Notes: generated from the letters alone by a model not told the origin. Positions 1 to 11,613 are shown, counted from the first letter of the stretch. The stretch is DNA of 64,000 nucleotides from Nissolia schottii (GCA_003254905.1 QANU01015990.1:8923-72922), one strand, 5' to 3'. Numbers and translations are program-made.

Positions 1-1871
1 TTTTTATAAAATATGGTGAAAAAGAAATAAATGATTTTCTAAATCATGTAATTAGGATTGAAATTAGAAAGTGCTAATCTTTTCAATTAAGCTTAAATTG
101 AAGCACTTTAATTTCAAACTTAATCACTGATTTTGAATCTTTACACTTGTTTAAAAAAGGTACACATGCTTAAATTGGTAATAGGATTCTTATTTGTTAA
201 AGAAATGAAAATAAATTCTTAAGAAAAGAATCTTTTCAAAAAGCACCTTAAAATGTTTATTTTGGATCCATAAATCATTGTGGGAAATTCTGTCCACAAT
301 AAGTGGGAAATTCTGTCCACAAAAGTGGGAACTTCTGTCCACTTAAGCGGGGATTTCTGTCCGCAAGTTGTAAGGAATTCTGTCTACAAAATGGATTCAA
401 AATTAAAACATGATGTCTCTAACACTACTTGGAAGAAAGGAAGTTTTCTTTGATTGTTTTTGCAGGCCGGAAAACAACCAATGAGGATTCCTACAACATC
501 AAAGAGAGACACACTTGGAGGATGAAGAGCATGATTCCTCAAGAAAGATGAGCCTCTATCTCCTCAACATCTTGAAGCAAGATGAAGTAGCTTGAGCAAC
601 TACGGAGAAGCTACATCAACAAGGCTACTTCAAAGAAATTCACCATAACAGGGAGCACTTTAATTTTCTAGCACCTTAATTAATTAATTTCCTTATTAGT
701 TTAATATATGCTTAAGACTTGTTTGATGCATGAACATAATACATCATGAATTGAACTGTTTCAATATCTATACTAGACTTGTGAATACATACATAGTTAC
801 CATGTACATGTTCATATGCATTTTTGCTTGTTTGCATAAGCATAACCTTGAAAAATGTTTTTAAATCAAGGAAATAAACCCTAAACCGAGTAAGGGAGTG
901 AGCCAAACACTTAAGTGAGATAGAGAGAATCACCATTGTTTTACGCAATTGAATTTGTTTGAGTCTCTAAATTTGATAATTTTATGGAAATAATAGGAGA
1001 TGATCAAGGCATTTTGTTCTTTAGATTTTAAAACCCACTTGACCAAATAAAGCTGACCTTTAATTAGGAACATCCTTTGCACACTTTTTGAGCCTAACAT
1101 GAGAAAATTCTTGTTCATAATCCTCGAACCTAAAAAGAAAAACAATGTTATTCCTTAATTTCAAAATTAAGAGAGCATTTTAAGTTGGATTATGTGCAAA
1201 AGATCCAAGTCAGGGGGAGACAAGGATGAGAAAAAGTGGGATATACAAAAGATGAATCAAAAGAACAAAATCAAGAAAAGAACACATTCTATCCCAAAAC
1301 AAAAAGAAGAAAAAGAAAAAGGGATAGAAGACAAAAGAAAATCAAGGAGAAAAAGGGTTGAACATGAAGAAAGGGAAATTGTTGAAAAAGAAAAAAAGGG
1401 ACAACAAAGGAGTTGGTTTTCATTGCTCTCTTAATTTGGAAAATTTGCATATCCAGAAAAACCAATGTTCTTTGTAGCCTAGCCCCATTACAACCCTTTA
1501 AAGTCCTTTGTGATCCTTGCATGACCATACTTTTGCATTGAATGATGAGACAGGTAACAAATTTACATTGTTGTGATTCAATGGTGATATTGAGCGAAAC
1601 ACTTACCCTAAATTGGCCACTGGCCATTGTGTGCATAAATGATAATTTCCTTGGTGGAAAAGACATTGGATAGAGTGATTTGCTTATGTTATTCAAGTAA
1701 TTGTGCATTTGACTTGTTCAGGTTCTTCTATGTTTCACATGGTCTCAAGCTTAAACTGTTTGAAAATTTTCAATTCATTGTAATAATCGAGTGTTCATAA
1801 GCATTAATCTCTTGTAAAATAATTCTACTACCTCTTGTTTGAGGACAAACAAGGTTTTAAGTCAGGGGGAG
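1..1871 (+). mobile_element. 3' internal part of an LTR retrotransposon
   Basis: This stretch lies directly upstream of an LTR and ends in a purine-rich tract (GTCAGGGGGAG, 1861-1871) that fits a polypurine tract priming plus-strand DNA. I see no reverse transcriptase, integrase or RNase H frame. The longest plus-strand frame (1192-1434) is a lysine/glutamate-rich low-complexity peptide and probably not a gene. Any gag-pol would lie upstream of the window or has been lost. The family is not determined. Confidence 0.6.
278..389 (+). repeat. Five-unit ~22-bp dyad array
   Basis: Five tandem units of about 22 bp, core form GTGGGAAATTCTGTCCAC. Each unit begins and ends with complementary arms around a loop resembling GAAATTCTGT: TTGTGG/CCACAA (278-299), GTGG/CCAC (303-320), AAGTGG/CCACTT (323-344), GCGG/CCGC (347-364) and TTGTA/TACAA (368-389). 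The arms differ between units yet stay complementary. It sits inside the retrotransposon internal region; function is unknown. Confidence 0.8.
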
Positions 1872-3455
1872 TGATAAGTACCCAAATTACACAAATTTGC
1901 TTTATCAAAAAGGCACTTATCTGTTATGTTTTTAAATAATTATCTAATGAATTCCCCATATTTCGTAGGATATTTTGAAGATGGATGCAAGCATAATTTA
2001 TGAGGAATAATCCCATGAAGAATGGAAGAAAAGGACAGAATTGGAAAAGATCTTAAAAGAGAAGATTCTGGACGAGGCATCGCTCAGCGAGGAACCACAC
2101 ATCGCTCAGCGATGGCACTCAAACAGCTGAGCGGACGTGGTAAAAAGCATAGAGAAAAAGGGATAGGAATCCGCTGTGCACAGCAGTTAGTAAAATCGTA
2201 ATAAATTGAGCTACGGATATCGGATTAAGGTGGTTCAAATTGCTACTTAAATCGAAGAGAAAGATCTACAAATTTGTAGTTGGGGTCATTTTAAGATTAA
2301 GGTCATGAGTGAATCTTACCCCATCGCTGAGCGATACCACCGAACCTTCCCGAAACCGACTTTGAAGTCGACAGCCGCCATCACCTACCATCGCTGAGCG
2401 ACCCCTCCAACTCGCTGAGCGAAAATGGACGATTTTGGCCTATAAAAAGGGGGGCCCGAGGCATTTTAGAGACATCTCTCATTCACCCTCTCCCTTCACC
2501 AAAAACACCATTCTTCTTCATTTCTTTTGTACTTTTAAAGCTTAGTTAGTTAGGTTAGGTTAGGAACAAAGACGAGGCTTGTGAAGGAGCCGGAGATCGA
2601 GGAAGCTTGGCGAAGCCATGGCCATGATAGCGTGAGCACGTGTCATGGTAAGTGCCTAACCTTGCCTCCGAGATACTTCCGTAAGATGGATTCCTAATCC
2701 TACCTTTTTGTTGGGATTTTGGTCATTATTATAAGTTTGCTTGTATCCATGTAACTATTGCATATAAATCTATCCTTTCTCTTATGATTTACTTGAATGG
2801 TTTTACACTTAATGCTTGTCTTTGTTTAATGTTTTGATTCTTGATTTGGGATTTAGTTGTATGAACGGAAGTTATACTAATTGAATCATAACCAAGTTAA
2901 GATCAACATCATTATGCTTAACTAGATCTTTTGCTTGAACATTGTGAACAGAAGTTACAATCATTAGAGTCTGACCTAAACCATTTCATCTAACCTTGTT
3001 GCCATAACTGGAATAAAGGTTAGCCGTTTTAACATCTGGATTAATGCTGGCATACTTTGTTAAGCTTGTGTGCGAAAGTGGCAGTTTAACAAAGGAAACC
3101 TATGATCTTGTCATGCGCGAAAGTGATGACAAGTTAAGAACTTGTGGCGGGCAATCAATTGATAGTTCTATGTAATAAGTAACTGGATGCATGAACTATA
3201 ATGTGATTAAAATTCCCAACAAGCTCTGGATCTACCTCTGATTTGTTTCCTCTTTACTTTTATGTTGTTTATTTACTTATTTAATTATTAAAACAATTAT
3301 CAAATCCTTCACTTCATTGTTTAATTAAGCGAACTCAAGATCGGTATTTTTGCAACTCTCTGTGGATTCGACTATACCCGACTATACTGCAATCGGATTC
3401 CTTTGGAATCTGAAAGCCGTAAAGTAGGATATATATAAATTTAATTTGAGCAACA
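1872..3455 (+). mobile_element. Long terminal repeat (family A), probable 3' LTR
   Basis: Starts TGATAAGTACC immediately after the polypurine tract and probably ends ...GAGCAACA, giving TG...CA ends and about 1.58 kb. A TATA box (TATAAAAAGG, 2441-2450) marks the U3/R promoter. A stretch near 3360 (CTCTGTGGATTCGACTATAC) resembles the U5 part of plant Ty3 LTRs. Five copies of TCGCT(C/G)AGCGA lie at 2080, 2101, 2323, 2391 and 2412. A shorter relative lies at 8555-9270. The start is firm; the right end is an estimate because no 5' LTR or target duplication is in view. Confidence 0.75.
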
Positions 3456-5154
3456 AAAGCATAGATAAGCTTTCTAAGAGATTGGCACAGTTGTGACAAA
3501 ACCTAAGCCGGGTCAAGATCCTAGAAAGTGGTTAAAAAGGCTTTCATCAAAGTGCCTCGGTTGTGAGGTTGTACACAACACAAGTTTACATAGTGGAAAA
3601 ATCCCTGAATCAGAATAGGGGACAGGACGTAGCCTTTGGTGGTTGAAGGTGAACCAGGATAAATCTCTGGTGTGATCTTTCTTATCCCTACACTCTTTAC
3701 ATTCAGCAATTTACATTTTCGTTGCTTTAACATTAACATTTATTCGGTTTATTGCTGGGTCTTGATCATAATTTGGGAATTAGGGTTTCATACCATTCAC
3801 CATCTTTCAAAGAACCAAAATCCGTCAAAAACAAGAGAAACCTAATTCACCCGCTCTTAGGTTGCTATCTAGAATTACAATCAGTTCGTGAAGGTAATCG
3901 ATTAACCAAGTGTGATAATCGATTACACCCATAATCGTTGCCAATTTTCAAATTCCGTGTGGTGGTAATCGATTACCACGAGTGTCTAATCGATTACACA
4001 CACAACAAATGCCAATTTTGAAATTTATGAGGTGGTAATCGATTACATCGAATTGGTAATCGATTACTCACATAGAAAATGATATATTTTCAAATTTGTG
4101 ATGATGGTAATCGATTACATCAAGTGGGTAATCGATTACACTTGCAGAAAATGTTTTCCAAGTGTTGCAAACCCTAGAAAAGTGTTGGTAATTGATTTTA
4201 GGGTTTTAGGAAAAGTGTTAGACTTGTTAGATTAAAACCTAATGAGCCATTAGCCATATTATCAACAACAAGTGCTAACTATTAGACTCTAAGGTAAAAA
4301 CACTTGAACCTTCAATATGTTGACCGGTTTAGCTTTGCAGTTCTTCGGTTGTGTCTTTACCTTTTTCTTACTTTTTGTTGATGTTTGTTGTCTTCATCAA
4401 AACCTAGCCATCAAGGTCAGAGAGAGTCTTCTTCATATGACTATGGTGGATAAGTGCCAGATTTTGGAGAGGTCAGCAAGAAACCTGGCCGCAGCAAGCA
4501 GCGAGGGAAACAAAAGGAAGATAGTCGAACAAGGAAGCGTCTCGCAGAACTAGAGGAGAGGGCGACCTTTTTTAGAAGGTGCAGGAAAAGACGAGAGAAT
4601 TAGGTAGCTGGTAAGAGTGTATGAGTGCTTAGGCGTATCCTGTTTTGGAAAGTAGAAGCTTGAGAAACTAAGTTTTGGGAATTGAAGGTGGAAAAGGCTT
4701 AGTGAGCAGGTGTGGAAAACAAGAGAATTAAAAGAAGAGTGTACAAGAGAATATAAAGTTGGGTTAAGTATGGAAGTGGAATCAATAAGTCCTTAAAGAG
4801 GATATGTAGACAGAATATAAATTAGGCTAAAAACTAGGTAAGAGAATGAATAGGGTGTAGGTATAAGCATAAACTTAAGGAGATTGAATGAAGATCAAGA
4901 GGATTAAGTGTGAGAGCGACTGACGCAAGCCAGGTCTCACTTAGGGAAATATAAAAGATTAGGTTATGGAGGACATGGAGAATTTGGTAAGCTTTAGAGT
5001 GGAGGCGAGTTAGGTGTACAAATGGGAGCAGGATGCAGACAGGAGCAATTGGGGGTTAAAATGGTGATAGGTAAAAGCCTGAGTCGGAAAGTGGGAGACC
5101 CGAAGATTTTACCACGCTAGAATTTCGAGGCAAAATTCCGCTAAGGGGGTAGAA
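3456..5154 (+). mobile_element. Retrotransposon internal remnants, 3' part Tekay/Del-like
   Basis: No intact coding frame. At 3500-3740 there is a non-coding LTR-element type sequence. From about 4300 the sequence is decayed internal DNA that ends in a purine tract (CTAAGGGGGTAGAA, 5141-5154) just before TGTAAC. That junction is typical of Tekay/Del chromoviruses, where the purine tract precedes a TGTAACA-type LTR. No chromodomain or integrase can be read. The stretch is probably a composite of at least two insertions. Confidence 0.5.
3895..4138. repeat. Four-unit ~71-bp array with paired TAATCGATTA palindromes
   Basis: The perfect 10-bp palindrome TAATCGATTA occurs eight times, starting at 3895, 3916, 3966, 3987, 4036, 4057, 4108 and 4129. 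The copies come in four pairs, always 21 bp apart, and the pairs repeat every 70-72 bp. The DNA between pairs is a diverged repeat (for example TGCCAATTTT). The palindrome is better conserved than the rest of the unit. Confidence 0.9.
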
Positions 5155-5560
5155 TGTAACATCCCGCTTTTCCCCTGTACGGATAGCGTAATAAATAATT
5201 ATGAGCCGATAAGGGAGGCTAGAAAATTAACTTATTACCTTTAACTCATAAGAATCGCAGTTAAAATTAGGGTTTTGCGATCTCGCGGATTTTCTTGAGA
5301 CTTAGGATGATTTCCGGACCAATAAGAAATTTTTTCCGGATACCCAAACTGACCGTAAAATACACTAAAAAGAAAATAATTCCAAGAATACCTCCACCGG
5401 AATCAAACTACTAATAAGGAAAATTAGTAGATCACGATGGTGCGTCCGGAATATTTTTCGAACAACCGTACGTGAAGCACCGGGACAGCGAATGACAAAA
5501 CACGACCAAACATGATCGAAATTTGTACCGAGCAGGTCATGTTTATCCATAAGTTTAGAT
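5155..5560 (+). mobile_element. Truncated Tekay/Del-like LTR
   Basis: Begins TGTAACATCCCGC after the purine tract. The segment around 5420-5490 (TTAGTAGATCAC, GGAATATTTTTCG, CCGTACGTGAAGCACCGG) matches in order the solo LTR at 40016-43241 (TTAGTAGATTAC, AGAATATTTTTCG, CCGTACGCGAAGTACTG), so the two are one family. Similarity fades near 5560 and no LTR end is seen, so it is cut short. The right boundary is approximate. Confidence 0.65.
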
Positions 5561-5970
5561 ATTTATATATAATATATTACTATATAATATAATAAGAACT
5601 ATGAATAGTAATAATTACTATGAATAGTAGATCTCGTGGGTTCTTCAACTCCCTCTCTACGATCCAAAAACAGAAAAAAGATTGAAACTTTGGTGAAATT
5701 TGATTAAGGCAAAGATTTGGATGAATGAGAATAGGGACTGATTTACTGCCAATTCGATGACTTAAGATAGAGGTTTGGAAAATTACATTCATCATTTCAA
5801 TTTCAAGATCCCCAGATCAAAACCTTATCAATGGCTATTTGTTCATCCAATGCAAGATTCCGATTCTGGTTAGTGTAAGGGGAGGGCAACACAAAATAGT
5901 GCATAGGAATCAAAGAAAAAACTATGCTGGAGTAAGGGATAGACTTGGAGTTGCAGAAAGAAATCACAAC
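5561..5970. other. Stretch without a gene
   Basis: AT-rich DNA with a short direct repeat (CTATGAATAGTA near 5597 and 5620). I see no coding frame with recognisable homology; it is probably debris between two LTR elements. Confidence 0.5.
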
Positions 5971-6479
5971 TGTTACGGACTGGGCCATAAAGGCCCATCC
6001 TAGTGACCCCGCAATCCAAGCCCAATGCTCCGCGGACCCCCTAGCTCGATCGGCCCAATCACGTCCCAATTCGCCCCTGAGATTCCCTCTTCCCACCTCC
6101 TCGGTACTCAACGACCCTGAGATCTTCTCGTCCTATCTGCTCGGGATAGACCACAGCGAGATACACTCGTCCTACCCGCTCGGGCTCGGCGGTTCCAAGA
6201 TACTCGGCTATTCATCCACAATACGCGGGGTCGAGATATTCTCCTACCGCCGTGACACGCGGAAGAACCTCAACCACCTCAACTATATAGTAACCCATAC
6301 CCCAGGTATGAAAGATCATCCAATTCTCACATACTATACTCCTTAAACCCTTGCTTACTTGAGTGTTGGAGTGTTTGCAGGTACCCACCGCAATGCGAGT
6401 CTAGAGATCGAGCCAGAGCCTTCGTCAGACCCAGAGCTCTAGGATCCAGAGAATGGACCGAGGTGCATACTTCAGAACA
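5971..6479 (+). mobile_element. 5' LTR of a Tat-type Ty3 element
   Basis: Starts TGTTACGGACTGGGCC and ends CA two bases before a primer-binding site, giving 509 bp. It has a TATA-like site (CTATATAG, ~6282) and the U5 motif TTGAGTGTTGGAGTG...GCAGGTACC (~6358-6382) seen in many plant Tat-lineage LTRs. Related starts (TGTTATGGAC) occur at 17392 and 21751. The matching 3' LTR is absent. Confidence 0.75.
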
Positions 6480-6480
6480 T

Positions 6481-6500
6481 TGGCGTCGTCTGTGGGGAAC
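6481..6500 (+). other. Retrotransposon primer-binding site
   Basis: TGGCGTCGTCTGTGGGGAAC lies one base after the LTR. It resembles the tRNA-complementary TGGCGCCGTCTGTGGGGA site widespread in plant Ty3 elements, with a C-to-T change at position 6. It supports the LTR boundary and the plus-strand orientation. Confidence 0.75.
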
Positions 6501-6559
6501 CTCTTTTCACAGCATCCCACCTTTCCTTTGGACCTGAAGCATTCATCATCACCAACACC

Positions 6560-8554
6560 ATGCCTCCGAAGAACACTAGGAAGACATACCGAGTGGTAAA
6601 TTCTAGAGACACTAGGGGATCTGCACCTGCCGAATCCCCGGTGGTTCCATCCCAAGTTCCACAAGCATTACAAGCATCCCCTGCGTTGACCACACCATCA
6701 ATCCCTCCCATGCCGTCATCTCCGCGCAGCCCACCACAGGAGTAACCTGCCCAAGATAACCTACCTCCCCCACCAGCCCTGGCTGACGTAGTCAAGACCC
6801 AAGCTGAAAAAATTGTCTGGCCGGAAGCGGCCCTGAACCAGCAAGAATGGACCAGGAGCGGAGACAGAAGGAACTCCGCAAAGCCGCAGAGAAGGCAAAG
6901 AAAGATGCTGGCCAGAGGTGCCACTTTGACGGTCTTACCCGCGATGATGGCCGCAACCAAGAAATCCATGACAGAAAAGAAGAATTTGTCTACCGCGAAC
7001 GATCCGCGGAAGCTTTCCCAACCACGGAAAGAATCCGCACCATCCAGAAGAGAACCTGAGGAAGGGATAATCATCCCTTCACAGAAGAAATTCTCACTGC
7101 CATTCCCCCTAAGGGTTTCGGCCACCAACTGACATGGAAGCGTATGGCGGCACCTCGGACCCCCACCACCACCTAGATGCCTTCGGACATTGGATGGTCC
7201 TGGACGGTGTCTCTGACGCCATACAATGCAAGTCCTTTCCTGTAACCCTCGGGAAGGGTGCTCTGATGTAGTTCAATGCGCTACCGCCGAAGTGCATCCA
7301 GTGCTTCGACGACCTCGCGGAATGTCTCCTCGCCAACTTCACCACAAGAAGGACAAAACCCAAAACAGCGGTGAGCCTATTGGGCGTGATCCAGAAAGGG
7401 GAAGAATCCCTCTGACAATACCTCGACTGCTTCTACGAGGAATGTGCCCAGGTAGAAGACCTGCAACCGCAGGCAGTACTCATGTGGCTTACTAATGGCC
7501 TCAAGAAAGGCAACCCCTTTGCCAAGAACCTGTCCAAGTGACCTCTGCGCAGCCTGATTGAAATCCAGGAGTGCGCGGAGGAATACCTCTACCAGGAAGA
7601 GGGAATGCAAGTCATCAAAGGCAACCCGCGCCGAGATGGACCACGAGAGACAAGAGACCCGAGAAAAAAGTTTCCTCAACCGCCCCGCGGAGACTGAAAC
7701 CGAAGTGATCGACTGCGGATGCTGAAGGAAAGGCGTTATACCAATTACAATTTACGCCCCTCTGAACGTATCCTTGACCCAGCTGTGCAGAGAACTGCAA
7801 CAAAGAGAAGATTTTCCTAAACCAAAACCAATAAGAATGCGCCCAGGAGCAGACACCACCATATACTGCTCGTACCACGACGCAGATGGCCACACAACAA
7901 AAGAATGCGTGGACCTCAGGGACGAGGTGGAAAGCTGGGTACGCGGAGGCAGGCTGGAAAGGTACGTAATACAAGAAAGAAAACGTATAAATGACCACCG
8001 GGACAACGAACGAAGAGCATACCCCAGGGATCCCCGGGAAAACAGAAGAAGAGAAGACCCTGACGAGCGCAGGGAGCGAAGACCAGAGCCAACCAGGATA
8101 ATCAACACCATCGCCGGCGAATTCGCAGGAAGTGGCTCCTCTTGATCCGCGAGGAAGAGACACCTTCAGGAAGTATTGCAATTGGAATGAGAAATGGGAA
8201 GCAAATCCCTCAGACCACGCAACCTCCCTGACATCACGTTCACCCGGGAAGACTTTGCACATACCACTCCGACCCACGATTACCCCATGGTCATCCCGGC
8301 TACCCTGGTGAACGCGGAGGTCCGAAGGGTACTCCTCGACCAAGGAAGCTCTGTGGACATACTATTCAGAAGTTGTTTTGATCAACTCGGTCTCAAAAAC
8401 TCTGGCCTCGAGCACTACCCCGAGGACTTAGTGAGTTTTTCTGGAGAAGCGGTCAGGCCTGACGGCTATGTCTCCCTCTATCTAACCATAGGATGGGAAC
8501 CAGTATCCAGAACGAAAAAAGTAACATTCCTGGTTGTAGACAAACCATCAGCCT
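6560..8554 (+). pseudogene. Tat-lineage gag-protease remnant
   Basis: The frame opens at 6560 with MPPKNTRKTYRVVNSRD, then decays through frameshifts and stops. At about 7130-7620 the three frames together read as a Retrotrans_gag domain (for example HLDAFGHWMVLDGVSDAIQC and GEESLTQYLDCFYEECAQVE). At 7774-8145 follows a Cys/His region (YCSYHDADGHTTKECVDLRD). At 8194-8554 comes a retropepsin-like domain with the active-site triad as LLDQGSSVDIL, where the usual Asp-Ser/Thr-Gly has become Asp-Gln-Gly. The frame stops where another LTR begins at 8555 (after VVDKPSA). Reverse transcriptase and integrase are not found. The element is dead. Confidence 0.8.
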
Positions 8555-9270
8555 TGATAAGTACCTAATTTAAACAATTTTCGACTATTAAAAAGGCACT
8601 TATTCGCCTATGTTTTAACGAATATCTAACTCAATTTCCCTCTTTTGTAGGATTTTAATATATTTTGAAAGATGGATGCAAGCATAATTAATTGAGAAGA
8701 ATCCCATAAAGAATGGAGCAAAAGGGCAAAATCGGAAAAAGAAGCAAAATGATGAAGTCAAGACCAGACCGCTCAGCGGTGACCTACGCTCGCTCAGCGC
8801 CAGAAACGACAAAGCACCGCTTAGCGGTGTACCCTTGTCCGCTCAGCGGTTCTGTCACTGGACCAACTTGCAGCCGCGTATTTAATGCGCCAGCTGGAGC
8901 CAACCTGGATTGCGGCGCCGCCCTGACACGTCGGCGCCGCCCCTGCAAAGCTGCCTGTGTATTTATTACGACAGCCTGTAAGAGCGTGAAATGATTACAC
9001 CACTCAGCGATAATGCCTTGCCGTTCAGCGATTACTAGGAGGGTCGAGGCACTCTTGAAGATCATCTTCCATACATCCCTCCCCCCTTAAAAGATCTATT
9101 CTTCTTCCGTTTCTTTTACACTTTAAAGCCTAGTTTAGTTTAGCAAAAAAGAGAAGGCCGGTGAAGGAGCCAGGAGATCGAAGAAGCTTGGCGAGCCGCT
9201 GTCATGATAGCGTGGTAACGTGTCATGGTAAGCGTCCGAACCTTGCCTCTGAGATTCCCNGTAGAATGGA
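8555..9270 (+). mobile_element. Truncated LTR (family A) inserted in the Tat protease
   Basis: Begins TGATAAGTACC and is collinear with 1872-2690 (GATGGATGCAAGCATAAT, GAAGCTTGGCGA, TCATGATAGCGTG), so it is the same family as the LTR at 1872. Similarity ends near 9270, close to an N at 9260, so the right half is lost or misassembled. It carries dyads ACCGCTCAGCGGT (8768), CACCGCTTAGCGGTG (8815) and CCGCTCAGCGG (8839) where the other copy has TCGCTCAGCGA. No TATA box as clear as in the other copy is seen. Confidence 0.75.
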
Positions 9271-9354
9271 TATTCAAAATTCTATAATCTCTCGCCATTA
9301 GATCTATCATAAATTATAATCATAGTTATTAAATCTAAATTGTAATACTTGTTG

Positions 9355-10100
9355 TCACACTTCATCACCTGATAGTCTTGGTGGAGGATCAGAATACTCA
9401 ACCATATCATTGCAAAATGACTTTCGATTCTTAGGAAAAGAATGTTCATGTGACAAAAATTGACGTTGACGATCAGAAAAAGTCGGCTTTTGTCCTTCTT
9501 CCAAGTAAAATGCCTTACTTAACTCCATGCAATAAGGACAAGAGAATACACCATGTGTGCTCCGACTAGATAGAATACCATATGCCAGAAAGTCACTTAT
9601 AGTCCACATAAGTGTAGCTCGGAGGTGAAATTTTGTCTTCTAAATGAATCATAAGTTTCAACACCATCCTGCCACAAATCTTTCAACTATCTATTAAAGG
9701 CTGTAAGTATAAGTCAATATTTTAGCTAGGACTTTTTGACCTAGGAATAAGAAGAGTTAAGAACATATAAGGGGTTCATACACATATCTGATGGAAGATT
9801 GTATGGTGTCACAATTACTTGCCAACAAGAATAAGGATGTGTTGTTTTCCCATAAGGACTGAATCCATCAGTTGAAAGAGCTAGCCTCACATTTCTAGGG
9901 TTAGCAGCAAAAGATGGATGCCAGTGATCAAAGTGCTTCCATGCCTCTCCATCATAAGGATGACTCATCACGCCTGGCTCCCTACAAGTTTCTGAGTGCC
10001 ACGTCATGTATTTAGTTGTCTTTGTTGACATGTATAATCTATTTAATCTTGGTTTAAGAGGAAAATTTTCGTTACACACAAAATTTTCCATTAGACACAA
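9355..10100 (-). pseudogene. CACTA transposase (TNP2) fragment
   Basis: On the minus strand, 10100-9741 encodes a TNP2-type segment (HPYDGEAWKHFDHWHPSFAA, NPRNVRLALSTDGFSPYGKT, CWQVIVTPYNLPSDMCMNPL). Then 9740-9610 is readable in shifted frames (QPLIDSLKDLWQDGVETYDS), and 9609-9355 resumes with MWTISDFLAYGILSSRSTHG. The order matches intact TNP2 proteins of En/Spm elements. Stops and frameshifts split it, and the DUF4218 and C-terminal parts are missing. Transposition function is lost. Confidence 0.85.
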
Positions 10101-10194
10101 AATTTTCCATTGGACCTTATCTTTCCATTAGACAAAAATTTTCTTGACTCAATGCAAACGCAAAAGACTCTTTTACGGCTGTCATGACTCATGT

Positions 10195-10680
10195 CACTAC
10201 AAGAAAACAATCAATTACCGGCAGCGTTTCCGTCAAAACATTACCAGTTTACCGTCGGATATTTGCGTTTCCGTCAGAATCAGCGTCTGTTGAGGCACAT
10301 CGACGGTAATTATCGTCGGTGAAGACGGACGGTAACCGGTTCACGTGTGAGTACATTTGAACAAGATTACCGCCGGGCCTCTGAGACAGTAAAAATAATA
10401 ATAATTTATTACACAACCACCGTCCAAAAAAATCAACGCTAATTGTATGACTATGTTATTGACTTACCGTCGGTAGATGGCGACGGTAGATATATTAGTA
10501 TTTTATTCGTCAGATTATGTCAGTGGAGTACAACGGTAGAGAACAAAATATTTTAGAGCTTTACTGTCGGCTCTTTTTGTCCTACCGACAGTAAAGTAAA
10601 AAAAATTTATACTGAGAATATTATTTTAATTCCTCTACTGTTGGTTCGTATCTGACGATAATTGTGCCCTATTACCATGG
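10195..10680 (+). mobile_element. Left end of a CACTA element
   Basis: CACTACAAGAAAACAATC at 10195 is a classical CACTA terminal inverted repeat. The next ~480 bp are crowded with subterminal motifs on both strands (ACCGTCGG, CGACGGTA, GCGTTTCCGTC), the usual transposase-binding pattern. No matching right end (TTTTCTTGTAGTG) is found within the window, so the element is truncated. Confidence 0.75.
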
Positions 10681-11613
10681 CTTATAATAGACGGTAATAA
10701 GTAAATATTTTTAAAAAATAATTTTTTAATTAAAATTTTATTTTCAAATAATTATTATTTATTTTAATTCCAATTTTCATAAATAATATAATTATAATAT
10801 TAAATAAAATTATAAATAATTAATATATTATTTTAAGAATTTATTTTAATTACAATTTTAATAAATAATATAGTTATAGTATTAAATAATTTTAATTAAA
10901 TTCTGTAATTTATAAATATATAGAAATTTATATTTAAATAATTTAATATTTATTAATTAATACCAAAATTTTGTTTAAAGTTTAAAAATTATTTATTTAA
11001 TTAAAATTTATATAACTAATACTAAATATTTGTTTATTAATTTAAAATTTATTTATTTAATTAAAATTTCTATAATTGATGCTAAATATTTTTTTATTAA
11101 ATTAAAATTTTATATAATTAATTTAAAATTTATTTTTTAATTATATATTTAACAAATTATTGTTTATTTTAATTTTATTACATTGCATAATTTTAAAAAC
11201 AAATAAAGTTAATTGATTTTTTTAATTTATACTATATATAGAAATTTATATTTAATAACTAAATAGATATTTATTTAATTAATACTAATATATTAAATAA
11301 TAAAAATTTAAGCAATTATAATAGGGAATTTTACACATGGCAAAGTGGTTCAACAAAGTGACAATTAAAATACTTATATTATGTATATATAAGCATGACA
11401 GTTAAACTTAACAAATAATTGACAAAGTGGTTCAACAAAGTGGTGCCCATATATACATCATGTCATGTTTAGATTTATTACATAGTTAAAAATGCAAATA
11501 ATATACATAATATATTAAGACTAATGGAACACTACTCCATTTAGTTAGTACAAAATATCAAAACAAGGTACATGATATCGGAATATCTTGTTGCTGCCCA
11601 AAGAATCCGACCT
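10681..11613. other. Very AT-rich stretch without a gene
   Basis: Dominated by A/T runs (ATTTATTTAATTAAAATTT-like words repeated at 10980-11130). A short direct repeat, CAAAGTGGTTCAACAAAGTG, lies at 11343 and 11424. No coding frame is supported. It is probably internal CACTA-derived DNA. Confidence 0.5.

Noticed and set aside
3895-4138. CRISPR-like array
   Set aside because: Plant nuclear context, palindromic core and diverged (not unique) spacers; it is a minisatellite within retrotransposon DNA.
6472-7128. 218-aa minus-strand frame
   Set aside because: Antisense shadow of the Tat gag region, which has recognisable plus-strand gag segments.
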